DNA of 64,000 bases from Rachicladosporium sp. CCFEE 5018 (GCA_002077045.2 KZ111160.1:141674-205673); one strand, 5' to 3'. Positions 34,101-46,273 are shown, counted from the stretch's first letter. Program-made: numbers and translations. The notes: generated from the sequence alone by a model not told the origin.

Positions 34101-37100
34101 CTGAAGACTTGCTCGACTTCTTCTCCTCTTTCGGCGGTTCAGGGGGTGGAGGTGGAGCTTCGTCGATGATAGCCATGATGTCGTCAGGCGACTCCTTTGA
34201 AGAGTCCTTCGACTTCGTCTTGGCAAGATCTGGCTCCTTAGCGCCCTTCTTGCTTGTCTTGTCTTTCTTAGACGACGACTTCGCTGGAGCTGCAAATGAC
34301 CAGGGATCATCCGCTGGCGCATCGTTGACATCCACAAGTGTGAGGTCCGCAAGCATATCAGCAGGTGGTTCAGGCAACGCAGGCATAGGTGGAGGAAACG
34401 GCTCAGCCACTGCCCCTTTCTTCGTCGACGTCTTCTTCTTGTCTTTCTTGCCAGTAGTCCACATCGAGTCCTCCTCTGCAGACTTCTCTTGAATCGCGGC
34501 AGGCAGAACGATCGAGGCGCCAGGACTAGGGTCCGCGGATATTTCTTGCACAATGTCCTTGGTTTTACCACTCTTCTTCTTCTCCTTCTTGCCAGTCGAC
34601 CAGCTGTTCAAGAAGTCATCGTCCGCCTTGGGCTCGTCGACAGCCGCCGGTTCCAAAAACGTCGCAGGCTCAACAGCATCTTTGCCCGTCTTGCCCTTCT
34701 TGTCTTTGCCAGTCGATGATCCCCATCCAAAGCTCCAGCCTCCCTCCTCTGCTGGAGGCTCTGCCACAGGCTCGGGCTCGACTTTTGGGACTTCCTCGAT
34801 GATGGCGCCCTTCTTGCCTTTCTTGTCCTTCTTCTTGTCCGTGCTACCCCACCCCGAGTTCAGCCAGTCGTCTGCCGGTGGGTCCGCGGGTGCCACGGGT
34901 GGAGGTGGCGGTACATCGATGATTGGATCTTCCGTAGCGCCCCAGTCGAACCCGCCTCCAACTGCTTTCTTCTTCTTGTCTTTCTTGGGAGCACCCCAAC
35001 CACTACTGAAATCATCGACGACTTCTGCAGCGGGCTCTGGTACCACTACGACAGGATCAACCTTTGGCTCTTCCTTGACCGCGCCCTTCTTCTTCTTTTT
35101 GTCCTTCGCAGAGGTACCCCAGCCGAAGGCGTCATCAGCTGCGGGTTCTGGCTCCGCTGGAGGCTCAGGCACGACAACGACCTCGGGCTCTGGTAGTGGA
35201 TCGTCCAGGAACCCAGCTTTGCCCTTCTTGCCCTTCTTCTTATCTTTCGCACTCGAGAATGCGCCCCACGTGTCTTCCTCTTTCTTCTCTTCCTTCACCT
35301 CCTCAACGACCACGGTCGCTGGCTCAGGCTCTGCATCAAAGTCGAATGCACCCTTCTTCTTTTTCTTCTTGTCTTTTGCGGCAGACCCAAAAGACCAAAT
35401 GTCATCTTCAGCGGGCTTCTCGGGCTCAGGGGGCGGAGGCGGTGGCTCAGCTATTGGGTCAGGCTCTGCTACACCACCCTTCTTCTTTTTCTTCTTGTCC
35501 TTCGCATTAGAGAACGAACCCCAAGGATCTTCCTCCCGCTTTGGTTCCTCAGCAGGTGGCTCAGCCGGCGGATCATCGAGGCCAAAGTCGAAAGTGCCAG
35601 CACCCTTCTTCTTGTCCTTCTTAGACCCAAATCCCCAACCCGAATCGAGGTCATCCTCCTTCTTTTCCTCTGCCGCCGGCTTCTCTGCCTCGGTGCCTGC
35701 AAAGCCCCATGACGAACCTGTCGTAGCTGCTGCGGCGCCGCCTGAACCCCAACCTCCACCCCATCCTCCTCCAAATCCAAAGCCGCCAGCTTTCGAGTCC
35801 TTGCCAGCGTCTAGGCCGAAGTCGAGATCGATCTTGGGTGCAGACTTGTCATCGTTCAGGTTGATGTCGTCAAATTTCATGTCGTTTGTGGGAGGCGGCG
35901 GCGGTTCGAGGTCGTTCTAAGAATGCTGTTAGGTATGCGACAGGTATGTGAGGCATATCCGACGACGTGTTAGGAGACGACACCGCCTTGAGTCGCGTGC
36001 ACGTCTTAGCGCATGCACGTTATGCCACTTAAGCATGAGATTGCGGAGGTCTGGGCGCAAGCCACATCTTCCCGCGTGCTTCCCGGCTTTCCAAGGCTGT
36101 GGACCACCCGATTCGCTGATATTCGGGATTGCTTGCGAATGGTGTATTGTGCAACGAAAGATGATGGGCGGGAAATGGAAAGTTGACTGACCTTGCCCTT
36201 CTTGCCCTTCTTCTTGGTGGTCGACGTGAAACCCCAAGAGTCCTCTTCAGCGGCAGCCTTGGAAGGTACTTCCACGATAGGCTCTGGCTCAGGCTCGGGC
36301 AATGGGTCAAGCTCCTTGCCCTTTTTACCCTTCTTCTTCTTCCCACCAGCAGGTGCGAAGGAGCCCCATTCATCTTCAGGCTCAGCGGGAGCAGCGTCAG
36401 CAGCAGGTTCCGCGAAAGCGTCCTCTTCGGCCTTCTTGGCCTCTTCCTCCTGCTTCTTCTTCTCTTCCTCTTCGAATTCCTCCCTGATATCATTAGTACA
36501 ATGCTCGTAGCAAGGCGGACCCAGCTTTGAATTCGGATGACGCTGTACTCACCAAGCATTCTTCTTCTTCTTTTTCTTGTTCTTCTTGCCACCAGCTGCA
36601 CCCCAGTCGTCACCATCGTCCCCTCCGCCGCCATCTCCGCCACCTGGAGGGTCACTACCACCAGTATCGCCCCCGTCTCCGGCAGCTCCATCACCACCGT
36701 CACCACCATTGGCTCCGTTACCTCCCTCTCCGGCTGCCTCGTCCTCCTTCTTCTTCTCGTCATCATCGTCGTCCCAATTCGTAGCAGCCTTCTTCTTCTT
36801 CTTTGCATGCATTCGCACACCCACAGTGTCCGACCAATCAATCTTCACGCCAGGTTGCGCGCTGCATGGATCCACTCCCGATCGCTTGACCCGTGTGAAA
36901 TGAGAGATTGGAGCGTCGCCACTGCGCAAATCACTTGCAAGTGCAAGCGCATCCGTGCCAGTGTAGTCTGCAGGCAGCTCATAGCAGTCTTCATCCAGTG
37001 GTAGCCAGTCATTGCCAATAAGCGAGGTGCGACCTATGCTTCGATCGCTCGACTCGCGCGGCACTTGGCACAGAGTCCTAGCAAGGTCCGGGTTGCCATA

Positions 37101-37292
37101 GCGCGAGGCCTGGCATTGAGACCTCGTCAATGGTCCGTTGTCACATGTTTTCTCCCATATGTATGAGATGGCCCTCAACGTTCGTCGAAGTCGCGCGACC
37201 TCATCCGACCCAGTCCTCTGTTGGCGGGTGCCCGGGCTTGACTGGAATCCGACATGGCGGTCTCCGGTGTATGATGCGACTGTGGCAGCCAT
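31120..37292 (-). CDS. Giant low-complexity Trp/Lys-repeat protein, about 1942 aa
   Basis: Exons 37292-36553, 36483-36192 and 35916-31120. The introns (GTGAGT..TCAG; GTCAGT..TTAG) remove stops and join the same repeat type in frame. The start is uncertain: 37292 is the first ATG after an in-frame TGA. Order: about 150 non-repetitive residues (CDNGPLTRSQCQASRYGN; GNDWLPLDEDCYELPADY); a Lys run and Gly/Asp-rich block; then at least 14 degenerate units of acidic/Pro spacer + D-x-W-G-F/S-x-G-S + Lys-rich block (DPWGSF, DIWSFGSA, DTWGAFSS, GWGFWGAS). Ser/Lys-rich disorder with KSSSKDKKSSKS tracts follows, then a long Glu/Arg/Ala helix (EREAADEDSRAKQKDDRR) likely to be a single alpha-helix or coiled coil, and the end SKSSWFKKIAGL. 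Function unknown; possibly a scaffold or tether. Confidence 0.7.
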
Positions 37293-38841
37293 TGGTGGTG
37301 TAGAACCCGTAACTTGCTCTGTGTAACAAGACCACACTCATGGAAGGCAATCTGGAAACTGGGACAACCAGATTCAATGGTTGAGATGTCGTAAAATCTG
37401 TAACACTGCGTGTAGCAGCTGCACAGTCAAGTGATGAGTCGACGAGACGTCGAGGGGCAAGCTAGACACGAATGACCTGTAGCTCGATGCAGAAACAAAC
37501 AGCAAGAAGCTTGCTTTGGCGCGTGAAAGATGGTGGTTGCCCCGGGTGTGCCACGAGAAGAGCAGCCGGGCGCTATGCCCGCGTCGGAAAATCTTGGCTA
37601 ACAACCCCCTGCGTTTCTTCCTGTGTGTATCAGGCAAGCCAATCGGTGGCGCGCGATTGGCTAAGCGAGGTTGTAGGTCACACGGCCCTCCGTCATCGCC
37701 AGCGATGCCGTGTCTCGAATATACAACTTCGAAGTTGTCTTCATAGATCCATGAGCATAGAGCAGAACTTTTCACAAAGAAGACCACGTAGCCTGCAGCT
37801 CACATGGCTTCGGCACTCCCGTCACATGCACGATGCGCTCGTTCGCGTACCCGACCATGGGGAGATCGCGGCAAGAATCGGGCGCATTCGTGCCACTAGA
37901 ACACCTTCGAAGAAAGAAAGTCCGCTGGCTTGTGTTCACCGCCAGATGCCCGCACGCGTGAATGGCGCGAGCGAGATGCGGTCCGTCGCCGAGAACAATC
38001 CGTAGTGGGGTTCTGGGGGTGGCACAGAGTTGCTGACTGGTCACAAAGAGGGTTGCGTGCAGTAGAAGCGGGCCTTGCCATGAAGCTATTTCCCTGCATT
38101 CATGTATTGCGTGTGTGGTCTCAGGCATGACCGCCAGATCAAGTAGGGCCTCGCGGTGGCAAATGCATACCCTCATTGATGGCGGAACTGGACAGTATGC
38201 CGGTGCACTGGATAGAGACTGCGTAACCTCTCAGTGACCAATGTCATGCGTTCTTTGCCTTGACAGACAACGCGATCAGAGCAAGCTTTGCGTCCGGAGC
38301 GACATGGAGATGCACAAGACGTGTTCGATGCTCACCAAGGCCACGTCCCGCGTATACTGAGGATGTGGCGTTCTTGGAGCAGATGTTCGTGTCGAGATCG
38401 CCATGAAGAAGTCCTAGAACTATTGAAAGGGATCAACGAGATGTAGCTCGGTCTTCGGTGGTCATTGATGGGGCACGCATCAGAGCATCGTCTGGTCTTA
38501 TGACCCAGCATGAGGTAAGGTTGAGATAGGCAGTATTTCGAGGAGGGAAGGCATCAACCAAGGCAGCCTGGAGGGAAGGAGCGCACACCACATCTATGAG
38601 GCCGGCTGTAACTAACACTCGGACTCACCGTTTCTTGCGGGAGCGTCTTTGCATCAGTCCAATGTGGAGAATCATCAAGGCTGAACCCCCATAGGCAAGT
38701 CTCGTGGAGGGACTATGGAATGCTCATATTACCATCCCTAGCATGTATCAATCTATACTCAAGCCGACTCTCCCACTTCCCACTCTCAGGCAGTATGAGT
38801 CCGCAGCTGCTCACTCGATCACGCCTCTGACTTCCCGTTCC
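37293..38841. other. 1.5 kb region without a supported gene
   Basis: Upstream of the giant repeat protein and downstream of CYP505. Overlapping ORFs up to 177 codons (plus 37472-38005) show no motif. The true first exon of the giant protein could lie here. Confidence 0.4.
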
Positions 38842-41800
38842 TCAGTCGAAGACATCAGTAGCATACCTCTCGCCCTTCACCCGCTCAAACCACTCCTCAG
38901 CACTCTTCCGATCTCCACTCTTGCCCATCTTCACCGCCCCTCTCTCGTACTGCTCCATGAAGATCTCCTTCACACCATCTCCAATACCGCGGCTCCCACA
39001 AGTATAGACTTTCGCGTCCTTAGCCCACAGCTCTGTGAGCAGCTCCCCGTCAGCTCGAAGCGCATCATCAACATGCTTGTGCCCGTTGCTCAGCTCAGGA
39101 GCTTGCGAGTAGGCATGATGGATCTCCACGGCACCGAGCTTCTCGAACCAGGTCATCTCATCGGAGTATAGTGAATCTTTGGCAGGATGGCGACAGCCAA
39201 TGTAGAGGTGTGCTGGAGCGAGTTTTCGACCACCGCCAATCTGCGCAGCGCGTTCTTGAATGAAGCCGCGGAAGGGAGCCAGACCGGTACCGGCTGCGAC
39301 CATGATGATGGGAGTATTCTCATTGTCGGTAGGGAGGTGGAAAGCTCCGGCCGACGGCTTCACAGCAACATGCACGATGTCTCCCGGCTTTAGCTGAGAC
39401 AGATAGTGCGAGGCGACGCCGATGTAACGACCTTGACCCGAGTGCGAGGGCGAGTCGATGATGCTGTATGTGAGAGACGCGACGCGAGGGTTAGCCAGTG
39501 GCGATGATGAGATGCTGTATTGTCGGACGCGCATTGTGATGAGGCTTGCGATGAAAGCCGCCAAGGGAAGCGGAACTGAAGGGAAGCGCTCGAGGAGATC
39601 AAGCAGGGATGTGCGCTTCTCGGTGATTTCAGACGCAAACTTGTCTTCGGAAGCTAAGGACTCCAGTGACGCTTTCGTAGCTGCATCGGTCGCTGTAGCG
39701 ATGAGTAGGGCTATATTGCGTTTGGTCGCAGGCTGCGATAGTTCGAGGTATGCGCCGAACAGAGACTGAGCCGGGATAGGTCCCTTGGGTAGAGCAGTCC
39801 CAGTCTTGGAGGTGATAGTAAGCACGCTGTCCCATGCGAGCCCGAAACGTACAGCCACTCGGTGTACCGTTGCTTGTGGATTCAGTGGCAGGATGGCTAG
39901 GTAATCTCCGGCTCGGTAAGTAGCCTCGGAAGGCAGTTGTAACTCGATGTGTCTCCTTTCCGGTACGCCAGGTTCTGTCAGTGTGCGGGCAGCTACTACC
40001 TTTGCCTCGGAGACGTCCGCTCTGAGGTGAGAAGCTCGGCGACTTGAGACTTCTACATCTAGTGTCGTCAACGAGACGGGAACGTCGTTGTCCCCTTCAG
40101 CCTCACCGCCAAAATGCTTCTTCATCGCCGGCCATAGAATGTTATCTTCCCAGGTCTGAAATTCACTCATCATGTCACCTTTCTTCGCATCGGCACTACC
40201 CATCTTGCATATACGATTGCTACCATGCTGCGCCAGTAGGCGATCGATGGTCGTTGGTACTTTGTGAAATGTGCTTGCCCAGTCCGAGTGGCCAGCGGCA
40301 AAGACGGCGTGGGTGGAATCCTCGAGTTTCTTGTCCTCGGGCAAATTCGACAGCCAGTCGAAATAGTGACCGGCATTGTCAGTTGGCTGACCTTCATAGG
40401 ATGCCGTAATGATCACCGTAGGTTGTTTAGTGTGCTCCTGCCGTGCCGCCGAGTCAAGCGTGTTCACGGTAGCACGAAACCCATGCGCTGCGGCATCTGC
40501 TGCCAAAGTTTGTGCAAACGCTTCGCAGGTACCGCTATTACTGCCGTACAGCACGGTGATTTGAATGCCCTCGTCCTCGGCCAGCTTTGTCGTGACTTTG
40601 GCACTCTCGTGGGTTGATGCACTACCACCGATCACGCCGGAGAGCGCGTGCTCAACCTTTGTCGCAGTCCAACCTTCTCGGAGAGTCGCTCGCACGAAAA
40701 AGTCCTTCGGCTTGATGGTCAGTGTGCTCTTGAGTTGCAGATCGTAGCTAGGATCGTCCAGACTATAATCGAAGAATTGTAGGCACGTCGCAACGACCAG
40801 CAGTGCCTCTTGCCATGCAAAGGGCCGACCAATGCAGCCTCTAGCACCGTTCCCGAACGGCTTCCAGGCAGCCGCTGGGAGCTTGTTGAAGTTCTCGTCG
40901 AGCATACGCTCTGGCTTCCACTCCTCTGCATCCTCTCCGTACACCGTTGGGTCTCGGTGAAGGCAGTGCAAAGGTGTGATGATTGACTCTCCACCAGCAA
41001 CATAGTATTTGCCGCCAATGACCTCTCCGTGTTCGCTCTTGGGCGTGACTGTGAAGGCTGGAGCAGTGGGTTGAAGCCTTAAAGTCTCCCGCAACATGGC
41101 TGAGATCCACGGAAGCTTGTTGAGATCATCGAACTCGATGCTGCGGCCGCCCAACACCGTGTCGACCTCCTCTCGGGCTTTGCGATATGCCTCGGGCGAC
41201 TTGAGCATGTAGTACCAGAGAAAGCTCTATTTCGCGTGTTAGCTCACATCGAATAATCAATAACAACGTAGCATATACCAGTAGACCGGAGGTCGTTTCG
41301 TGCCCTGCAATAAGGAAAGTTATCATGTTCGATGTGCAATTCTCCTCTGGCAGCATCGCACCGGTCTTAGGATCCTTCCCATTCACCATGGCGTTCAGTA
41401 AATCCTTGTTCTCTGGCTTCGGATGCTTTCGTCGTTCTCTCACCAAATCTGTGGCAATGGATCGCATGAAGTCGATGCTTTTGAAGAACTCCGCATCTTC
41501 GGCACTAAATCAAATTAGCCACCATCGCTTACGGCTCTTCATAGGATCTCTAAATGGCTGTACCGATAGAAAGGCGCCATGAAGCCCGGGCGTCTGGCAC
41601 GGGAGCCGCCGATCTTGAGGAACGTTGTCATGGCGTCAATGAACGGATGCATCTCCTCTGTGTAGAAGCTGTTGAATCGATAGTCCATGGCACAAAGCGC
41701 GAGAGTGTCAAGCGTCAGTCGGGTGAAGTCATCTGCGACAGGTATGCGATACTGGCTTCCCATGCGCGCCCACTGGACGTTCAATCAGTCCGTGTACTGA

Positions 41801-42435
41801 CGCTACGAGCATCGTCGTATCGCCTTACCTTAAGAGCAAGTTGGCTGGCAATATCCTTCATTGCATCGAACATGCCATGCAGCGGCAAGGGTCCAAAGGC
41901 AGGTACGAGGACGCGATGTGCGATTTCCCAATTGGGCTCGTTGTGGAAAGCCGTGAAGAGGCCATCTTGAATGCCGTTTCTGAGCTCTTTGAGGCCACCA
42001 GCGACATCCTTGTAGAAGCGCTTTTCGTCGCAGACTTCAGTAGCCAGAGCAACATTGTTGATGAACACTTTACGTGAGCCCAGGATGTTGAGGCTGTAGA
42101 TCTCGCCTGAAGTTGTGTCAGTGGGTAGCTCAAGCGGACGAGCCTCCCTACTTCACTGTTGTGAAGCTGCGGTAAAGTGGTTCCCTCGATGCGAACCTAT
42201 GAGGATGACCTGCTTCAGAGGAGCGCAAATACGAAAAACAGCCTTGAGCATCGTGCGCGCGTTCGGTTTGATTGTGAGGATTTAAGGGCATGCGGGTTCA
42301 CTGACCATACTCTGCTGCCAGGTTCATGAAAGATTTGGTCGGCAGCTCCGGATCAATGCTCGAGACATTGCCAACAAACGGCAGTCCCTTTGGCTGAGGT
42401 ATTGGGACAGTATCCCGCTTGTCGATCGTAGCCAT
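38842..42435 (-). CDS. CYP505: Self-sufficient CYP505 P450:NADPH-P450 reductase (P450foxy-type fatty-acid hydroxylase)
   Basis: Five exons, 42435-42306, 42106-41829, 41772-41564, 41504-41279 and 41226-38842, all junctions in frame, 1075 residues; P450foxy and BM3 are of similar length. The P450 half has the N-terminal PIPQPKGLPFVGNVSSIDPE, I-helix AGHETTS (about 270), ETLRLQPTAP (ExxR) and heme loop FGNGARGCIG (about 402). The diflavin half has the FMN loop VLYGSNSGTCEAFAQ (about 503), ITASYEGQPTDNAGHF-like segment, FAD motif RQYSISSSP, GVASHYLS, the NADPH motifs AAGTGLAPFRGFIQER and YTCGSRGIGDGV, and the C-terminal ERYATDVFD. No transmembrane anchor, so soluble. Known members hydroxylate fatty acids near the omega end. 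Intron 1 is 199 nt, long for this window. Confidence 0.95.
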
Positions 42436-43439
42436 GGAAATGATTAACCGCTCAAGGGTTCAAAGCAGTCGGGTCAGACAGTTCAAAAAACTCGAGTCGG
42501 TTCAGAGGTTGCAGCTGAGAATGGATTAAGGGAGCGAGCTTGCTCGAGCTTAGTGGTGAGCTGACTGTTCGACAGGGAAGTCTGCAGTGGAACGGACTGA
42601 GATGGTAATGAATGGAAATGAGGACATGCTCGGCCACCTACATGTTATGGCGAGATTATGTATTATCGAGAGATGTCGACACACTTCCTGGCACCGGTCG
42701 TGTGCATGCCCGCGTCAGTGCAGGCGAAGTAGGAGTGAAACCCATCAGCGGCGAAGATGATCCCTCGAGTCCACACAATACGGCCGAGGCGGAGTTGTGC
42801 ATGCACAAACGGATCGTTCCCTGCACAACGTCGCTGAGTTCGGTGCTCACATCGGAGTGAATAAGTCGTAGTCAGCGACGCGCAGTGTAAGGAATAGTAA
42901 CGACTCGGCCTTTAGCATGTGCTTGCTTGACGAAAGGCCCACCCGTCAACCTCCAGCGGCTGCAGCATCTCGGCAGCGCTTGAGCAGCCCGTCTATAACA
43001 TGTCATTCGACAAGGTCACTCGGTGCACATCCCACACACGTGTAGTCATTCCGAGCAGTCATTCGGCGGTCTCTGAAGGAGCCGAGCCCTATAGAAAGAA
43101 TGTGGACCATCACGGTGTCTTTGTGGTCAGGTCGCGTGCCCTTGTCGAGGCATAGCAGGGCCGATTCATGGATAGGTTCATATTGATATTCGTTTGTCGC
43201 TACATCTATATACATGGTGTTCTGCGCCCTTCGATCCTTTGACCTCTAGGACTGGAGCTCTCGGGATACTGGACTGGGCCTGTCCGGAGCTCAACCCTGT
43301 TTGACATCAACAGAGCGATACTAAGCTCGAGGAACTATTTCTTTGCCTTGACAGACTCCACAGCCTCCGGTCCGGCGTGCGCGACGCGCTGGAGGCATCG
43401 CGAACTCCTTCTTCGACGAGTATGTTCCCGTGAGGAGAG
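42436..43439. promoter_or_regulatory. Divergent promoter between CYP505 and PPN1
   Basis: About 1 kb with no supported gene. A CACGTG core lies at 43037-43042, roughly 400 bp before the PPN1 ATG. CTATATAC at about 43206-43213 may act as a TATA-like element. Assignment of these to PPN1 is inference. Confidence 0.4.
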
Positions 43440-45452
43440 ATGCAGCCCCTCGTACTTTGGGTTGCCGCGGTGGTTGCGGCAGCGAGTGCTGTGAGCATCC
43501 CGAGCACGCAAACACCCATCGTAGATCTTCCGGTAGGTCCTACGAAGCATCGTAAACTGCATGGGCGTTTTCTTCACATAACGGACATACATCCCGATAG
43601 CTTCTATCAGGTATACTCATCCACCGCTGAAGATGCTGCGTGCCACCGAGGGACAGGCCCAGCGGGTCTGTACGGCGCCGAAACGAGCGAATGTGACAGT
43701 CCGTTTGCCCTGGTGAATCAAACTTTCGCTTGGATCGAGAAGGAGTTCAGGGATAACATCGACTTCATCGTCTGGACTGGGGATTCCGCCAGGCATGACA
43801 ACGATGAGCAGCATCCCCGTTCAGTCGCGCAGGTCGCAGGGCTCAACGAATTTCTTGTGCAGAAGATGTACGAAAGCTTTGGGAAGAGAAATGGAGACGG
43901 GGAGGACGAGGATCCAAACAATGACTATGTGATCCCGATCATACCTACGCTAGGCAACAACGACGTGCTACCGCATAATATCATGCAGAAAGGACCGAAC
44001 CAATGGACTCGGGCGTACACACGCATGTGGCGCCAATTCATCCCGGAAGCGCAGACACACTCCTTCGAGCAAGGAGGTTGGTTCTACGTGGAGGCAATCC
44101 CGGGCAAGCTGGCCGTGTTCAGTCTCAACACGCTTTACTTCTTCACGTCAAACGCAGCTGTTGATGGCTGTGCTGCAAGGTCGGAGCCTGGCTACAGGCA
44201 GATGGAATGGCTTCGCATACAGCTGCAATTCATGCGTGATCGCGGCATGAAAGCTATCTTGATCGGCCACGTACCACCTGCTCGAACGGACGCGAAGACG
44301 CAGTGGGATGAGACATGCTGGCAGAAGTACACACTGTGGATGCAGCAATATCGAGATGTCGTGATCGCGGGATTGTGGGGACACATGAACTACGATCACT
44401 TCTTTCTGCAGGACTTCAAGGCGATCGACAAGGACACACTAGATGGACGGATGCGGATAGATGGTGTTGGAAGGCAAGAGACGGACGTGCATACTGCGGT
44501 ATCTGGAGAGTACTTTATTGATCTCCGTGAGCAGTGGGCGGAGCTCCCTAAGCCGCCGAAGAAGGGCGCTTCGAGCCAGAAGAGCAAGAAGGGTGGGAAG
44601 AAGACCAAGAAAGACAAAGACAAGCAAAGGCAGCGGCACAAGAAGTATCTTGAAAAGATTGGAGGTGTCTGGGCGGAGAATTATGCTGTCAGCTTCGCAA
44701 GTGCGAGTGTGGTGCCCAACCTGCTGCCTGTGGTCAGGGTCTTTGAGTACAATGTCAGCGGTTTAGACAGTATGTCAAACAGTCTGCAGACCGGCGCTGC
44801 GCCCGGAGAAACATTCGAGCATTACGACGGCTGGATAGATGCATTCCGACGAAAGAAGCCGAAGTCGCAGAAATTCACTGTGCCAAACCCGCCCTCGAAG
44901 TCAGCACCACCAGGACCCGCGTACTCTGCACAGTCCCTGTCGCTCCTCGGCTACACTCAATACCTCGCCAACATCACCCATATCAACAATGACTTCATAG
45001 GTGACGATCCGACTCACTCAGCAGACTTCGAGCTGAATGCTCAGAAGTGGAAGGAGGGCAAGCATAAAGGCCGCAAACCTCGTAACAAAGATCAGGAGCC
45101 GAGACCGAAGGAGTTCAAGTACGAGGTGCACTACGACACGCGCAATGACAGCGTCTACCATCTGAAGGACTTGACTATGCCGCACATGCTTGGTCTGGCG
45201 CGACGCATTGGTGCTTTCGTGCCACAAGCGTCAGTCAGCGACGATCTCGCGAATGAGGAGAATGAGTTGCCGGAAAACTTGTCGCCCGGCAGCTTGAAGA
45301 AGGGCAAGAAAGACAAGAAGAAGCAAAAGAAGAAACACCGGAAGCACAAGCACAAGTACGGGAAGCGAAACGAAGCTTGGTATACGTTCATTCGACGAGC
45401 TTTCGTTGAGACGATGGATGCCGAGGATATTGAGCAGAACTTTGGGCACTGA
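43440..45452 (+). CDS. PPN1: Vacuolar endopolyphosphatase (PPN1/PHM5 family)
   Basis: Single exon, 670 residues. An N-terminal hydrophobic segment (residues 5-20) serves as signal or membrane anchor for vacuolar delivery. The calcineurin-like metallophosphoesterase core is complete: FLHITDIHPDSFY (Asp49, His51), VWTGDSARHDND (Asp115), LGNNDVLPHN (172-180), LIGHVPP (about 275) and GLWGHMNYDHF (about 312-322). The family role is cleavage of internal bonds in long inorganic polyphosphate chains in the vacuole. Two Lys-rich tracts are notable, at about residues 380-405 (SSQKSKKGGKKTKKDKDK) and 620-650 (KKGKKDKKKQKKKHRKHK); they may contact polyphosphate. C-terminal FIRRAFVETM is also typical of fungal members. 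Confidence 0.93.
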   Translation: MQPLVLWVAAVVAAASAVSIPSTQTPIVDLPVGPTKHRKLHGRFLHITDIHPDSFYQVYSSTAEDAACHRGTGPAGLYGAETSECDSPFALVNQTFAWIEKEFRDNIDFIVWTGDSARHDNDEQHPRSVAQVAGLNEFLVQKMYESFGKRNGDGEDEDPNNDYVIPIIPTLGNNDVLPHNIMQKGPNQWTRAYTRMWRQFIPEAQTHSFEQGGWFYVEAIPGKLAVFSLNTLYFFTSNAAVDGCAARSEPGYRQMEWLRIQLQFMRDRGMKAILIGHVPPARTDAKTQWDETCWQKYTLWMQQYRDVVIAGLWGHMNYDHFFLQDFKAIDKDTLDGRMRIDGVGRQETDVHTAVSGEYFIDLREQWAELPKPPKKGASSQKSKKGGKKTKKDKDKQRQRHKKYLEKIGGVWAENYAVSFASASVVPNLLPVVRVFEYNVSGLDSMSNSLQTGAAPGETFEHYDGWIDAFRRKKPKSQKFTVPNPPSKSAPPGPAYSAQSLSLLGYTQYLANITHINNDFIGDDPTHSADFELNAQKWKEGKHKGRKPRNKDQEPRPKEFKYEVHYDTRNDSVYHLKDLTMPHMLGLARRIGAFVPQASVSDDLANEENELPENLSPGSLKKGKKDKKKQKKKHRKHKHKYGKRNEAWYTFIRRAFVETMDAEDIEQNFGH

Positions 45453-45773
45453 AAGCAAGGGCAAGCCGATTCTGTTGAGGTACCTGAGCGAACAGCAAAT
45501 GCAGAATTTACGGATCATGGTTATGCCATCGCAATGCATGAGCACCGGTCTCAATGAGGTGGCAACTGCGAATTGTAGCCACAGCTAACGCGACAGGAGC
45601 ACTGGAGCGGTCGGATGCATCGGATTCGAAGGCACGTCCACGCATACGAGTGCACTTCGTAACCTTGTCTCTCTGCATCACGTCGCGATCTCGTCGAGTT
45701 ATCATGATGCCATCGTATATTGCTACCTATCCTCAGCCTTTGTCACAGTCTTAGCTGGCGCCCTCAGCATTGA
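45453..45773. other. Intergenic region
   Basis: Short gap between PPN1 and the Cys-cluster gene, same strand. Nothing recognised. Confidence 0.45.
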
Positions 45774-46273
45774 ATGCCTCCTAGCTGCGATGGCGCAGGC
45801 AGCCGCTTCCTGCGCAAGCGCCGTCAGCTCAACGACAAGCACTTCGCCACCCGCCCACTGGACTGCTTGTCGGACCCTCGCAAGTCACGCAAGTCACGCG
45901 AAACCGCCAAAGTACTAGCAACAGTGCTCGATGCGATGTTCGCGAGATACAAACGGGAAGCAGAGTGCCTTGGCACCGGAATCGACGACGACAAGAATGC
46001 ACAACTGAAGCAGTGCACCTATTGTCAGAAGTATACTTGCAATGTTTGTTTCTGTATTCGAAGCTGGAATGGTCAATAGTGGTACTGATAGCGCACCAGG
46101 CTTGCATCTTCCACGACGACTTGCGAATAGTCTCTTCCCGCCCACTGCTCTTCGCGGATCAGCTTCCACAGTCCAGCATGTCCGCAGATACCGACTATGT
46201 CCCATACCTACCCACCGCACTGCATGAGACCCTTCAAAGCCGCCTCCGTGCACATGAGACGCCATACTCTTAA
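45774..46273 (+). CDS. Small Cys-cluster hypothetical protein (147 aa)
   Basis: Exons 45774-46043 and 46100-46273. The 56-nt intron (GTTTGT..CACCAG, with a GTACTGATA branch region) joins the frame as CTYCQKYTCN|ACIFHDD and completes a Cys cluster C-x2-C-x4-C-x2-C that may bind zinc. The N-terminus is basic (RFLRKRRQLNDKH; DPRKSRKSRETAK) followed by a predicted helix. The TAA at 46271-46273 may be premature: the same frame continues as a second Cys-rich stretch, interrupted by one more TAG (see the next entry). I recognise no named family. No signal peptide or membrane segment. Confidence 0.55.

Noticed and set aside
34553..35920. 455-codon plus-strand ORF antisense to the giant repeat protein
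   Set aside because: It is the Ser/Pro/Phe shadow of the Lys- and Asp-rich codons on the minus strand. It has no start context, motifs or introns of its own. The same holds for the other antisense ORFs at 31285-31905, 33644-34492 and 36577-36903.
37472..38005. 177-codon plus-strand ORF
   Set aside because: Overlapped by equally long ORFs on both strands, no motif, Arg- and Ser-rich composition typical of non-coding GC-rich sequence.
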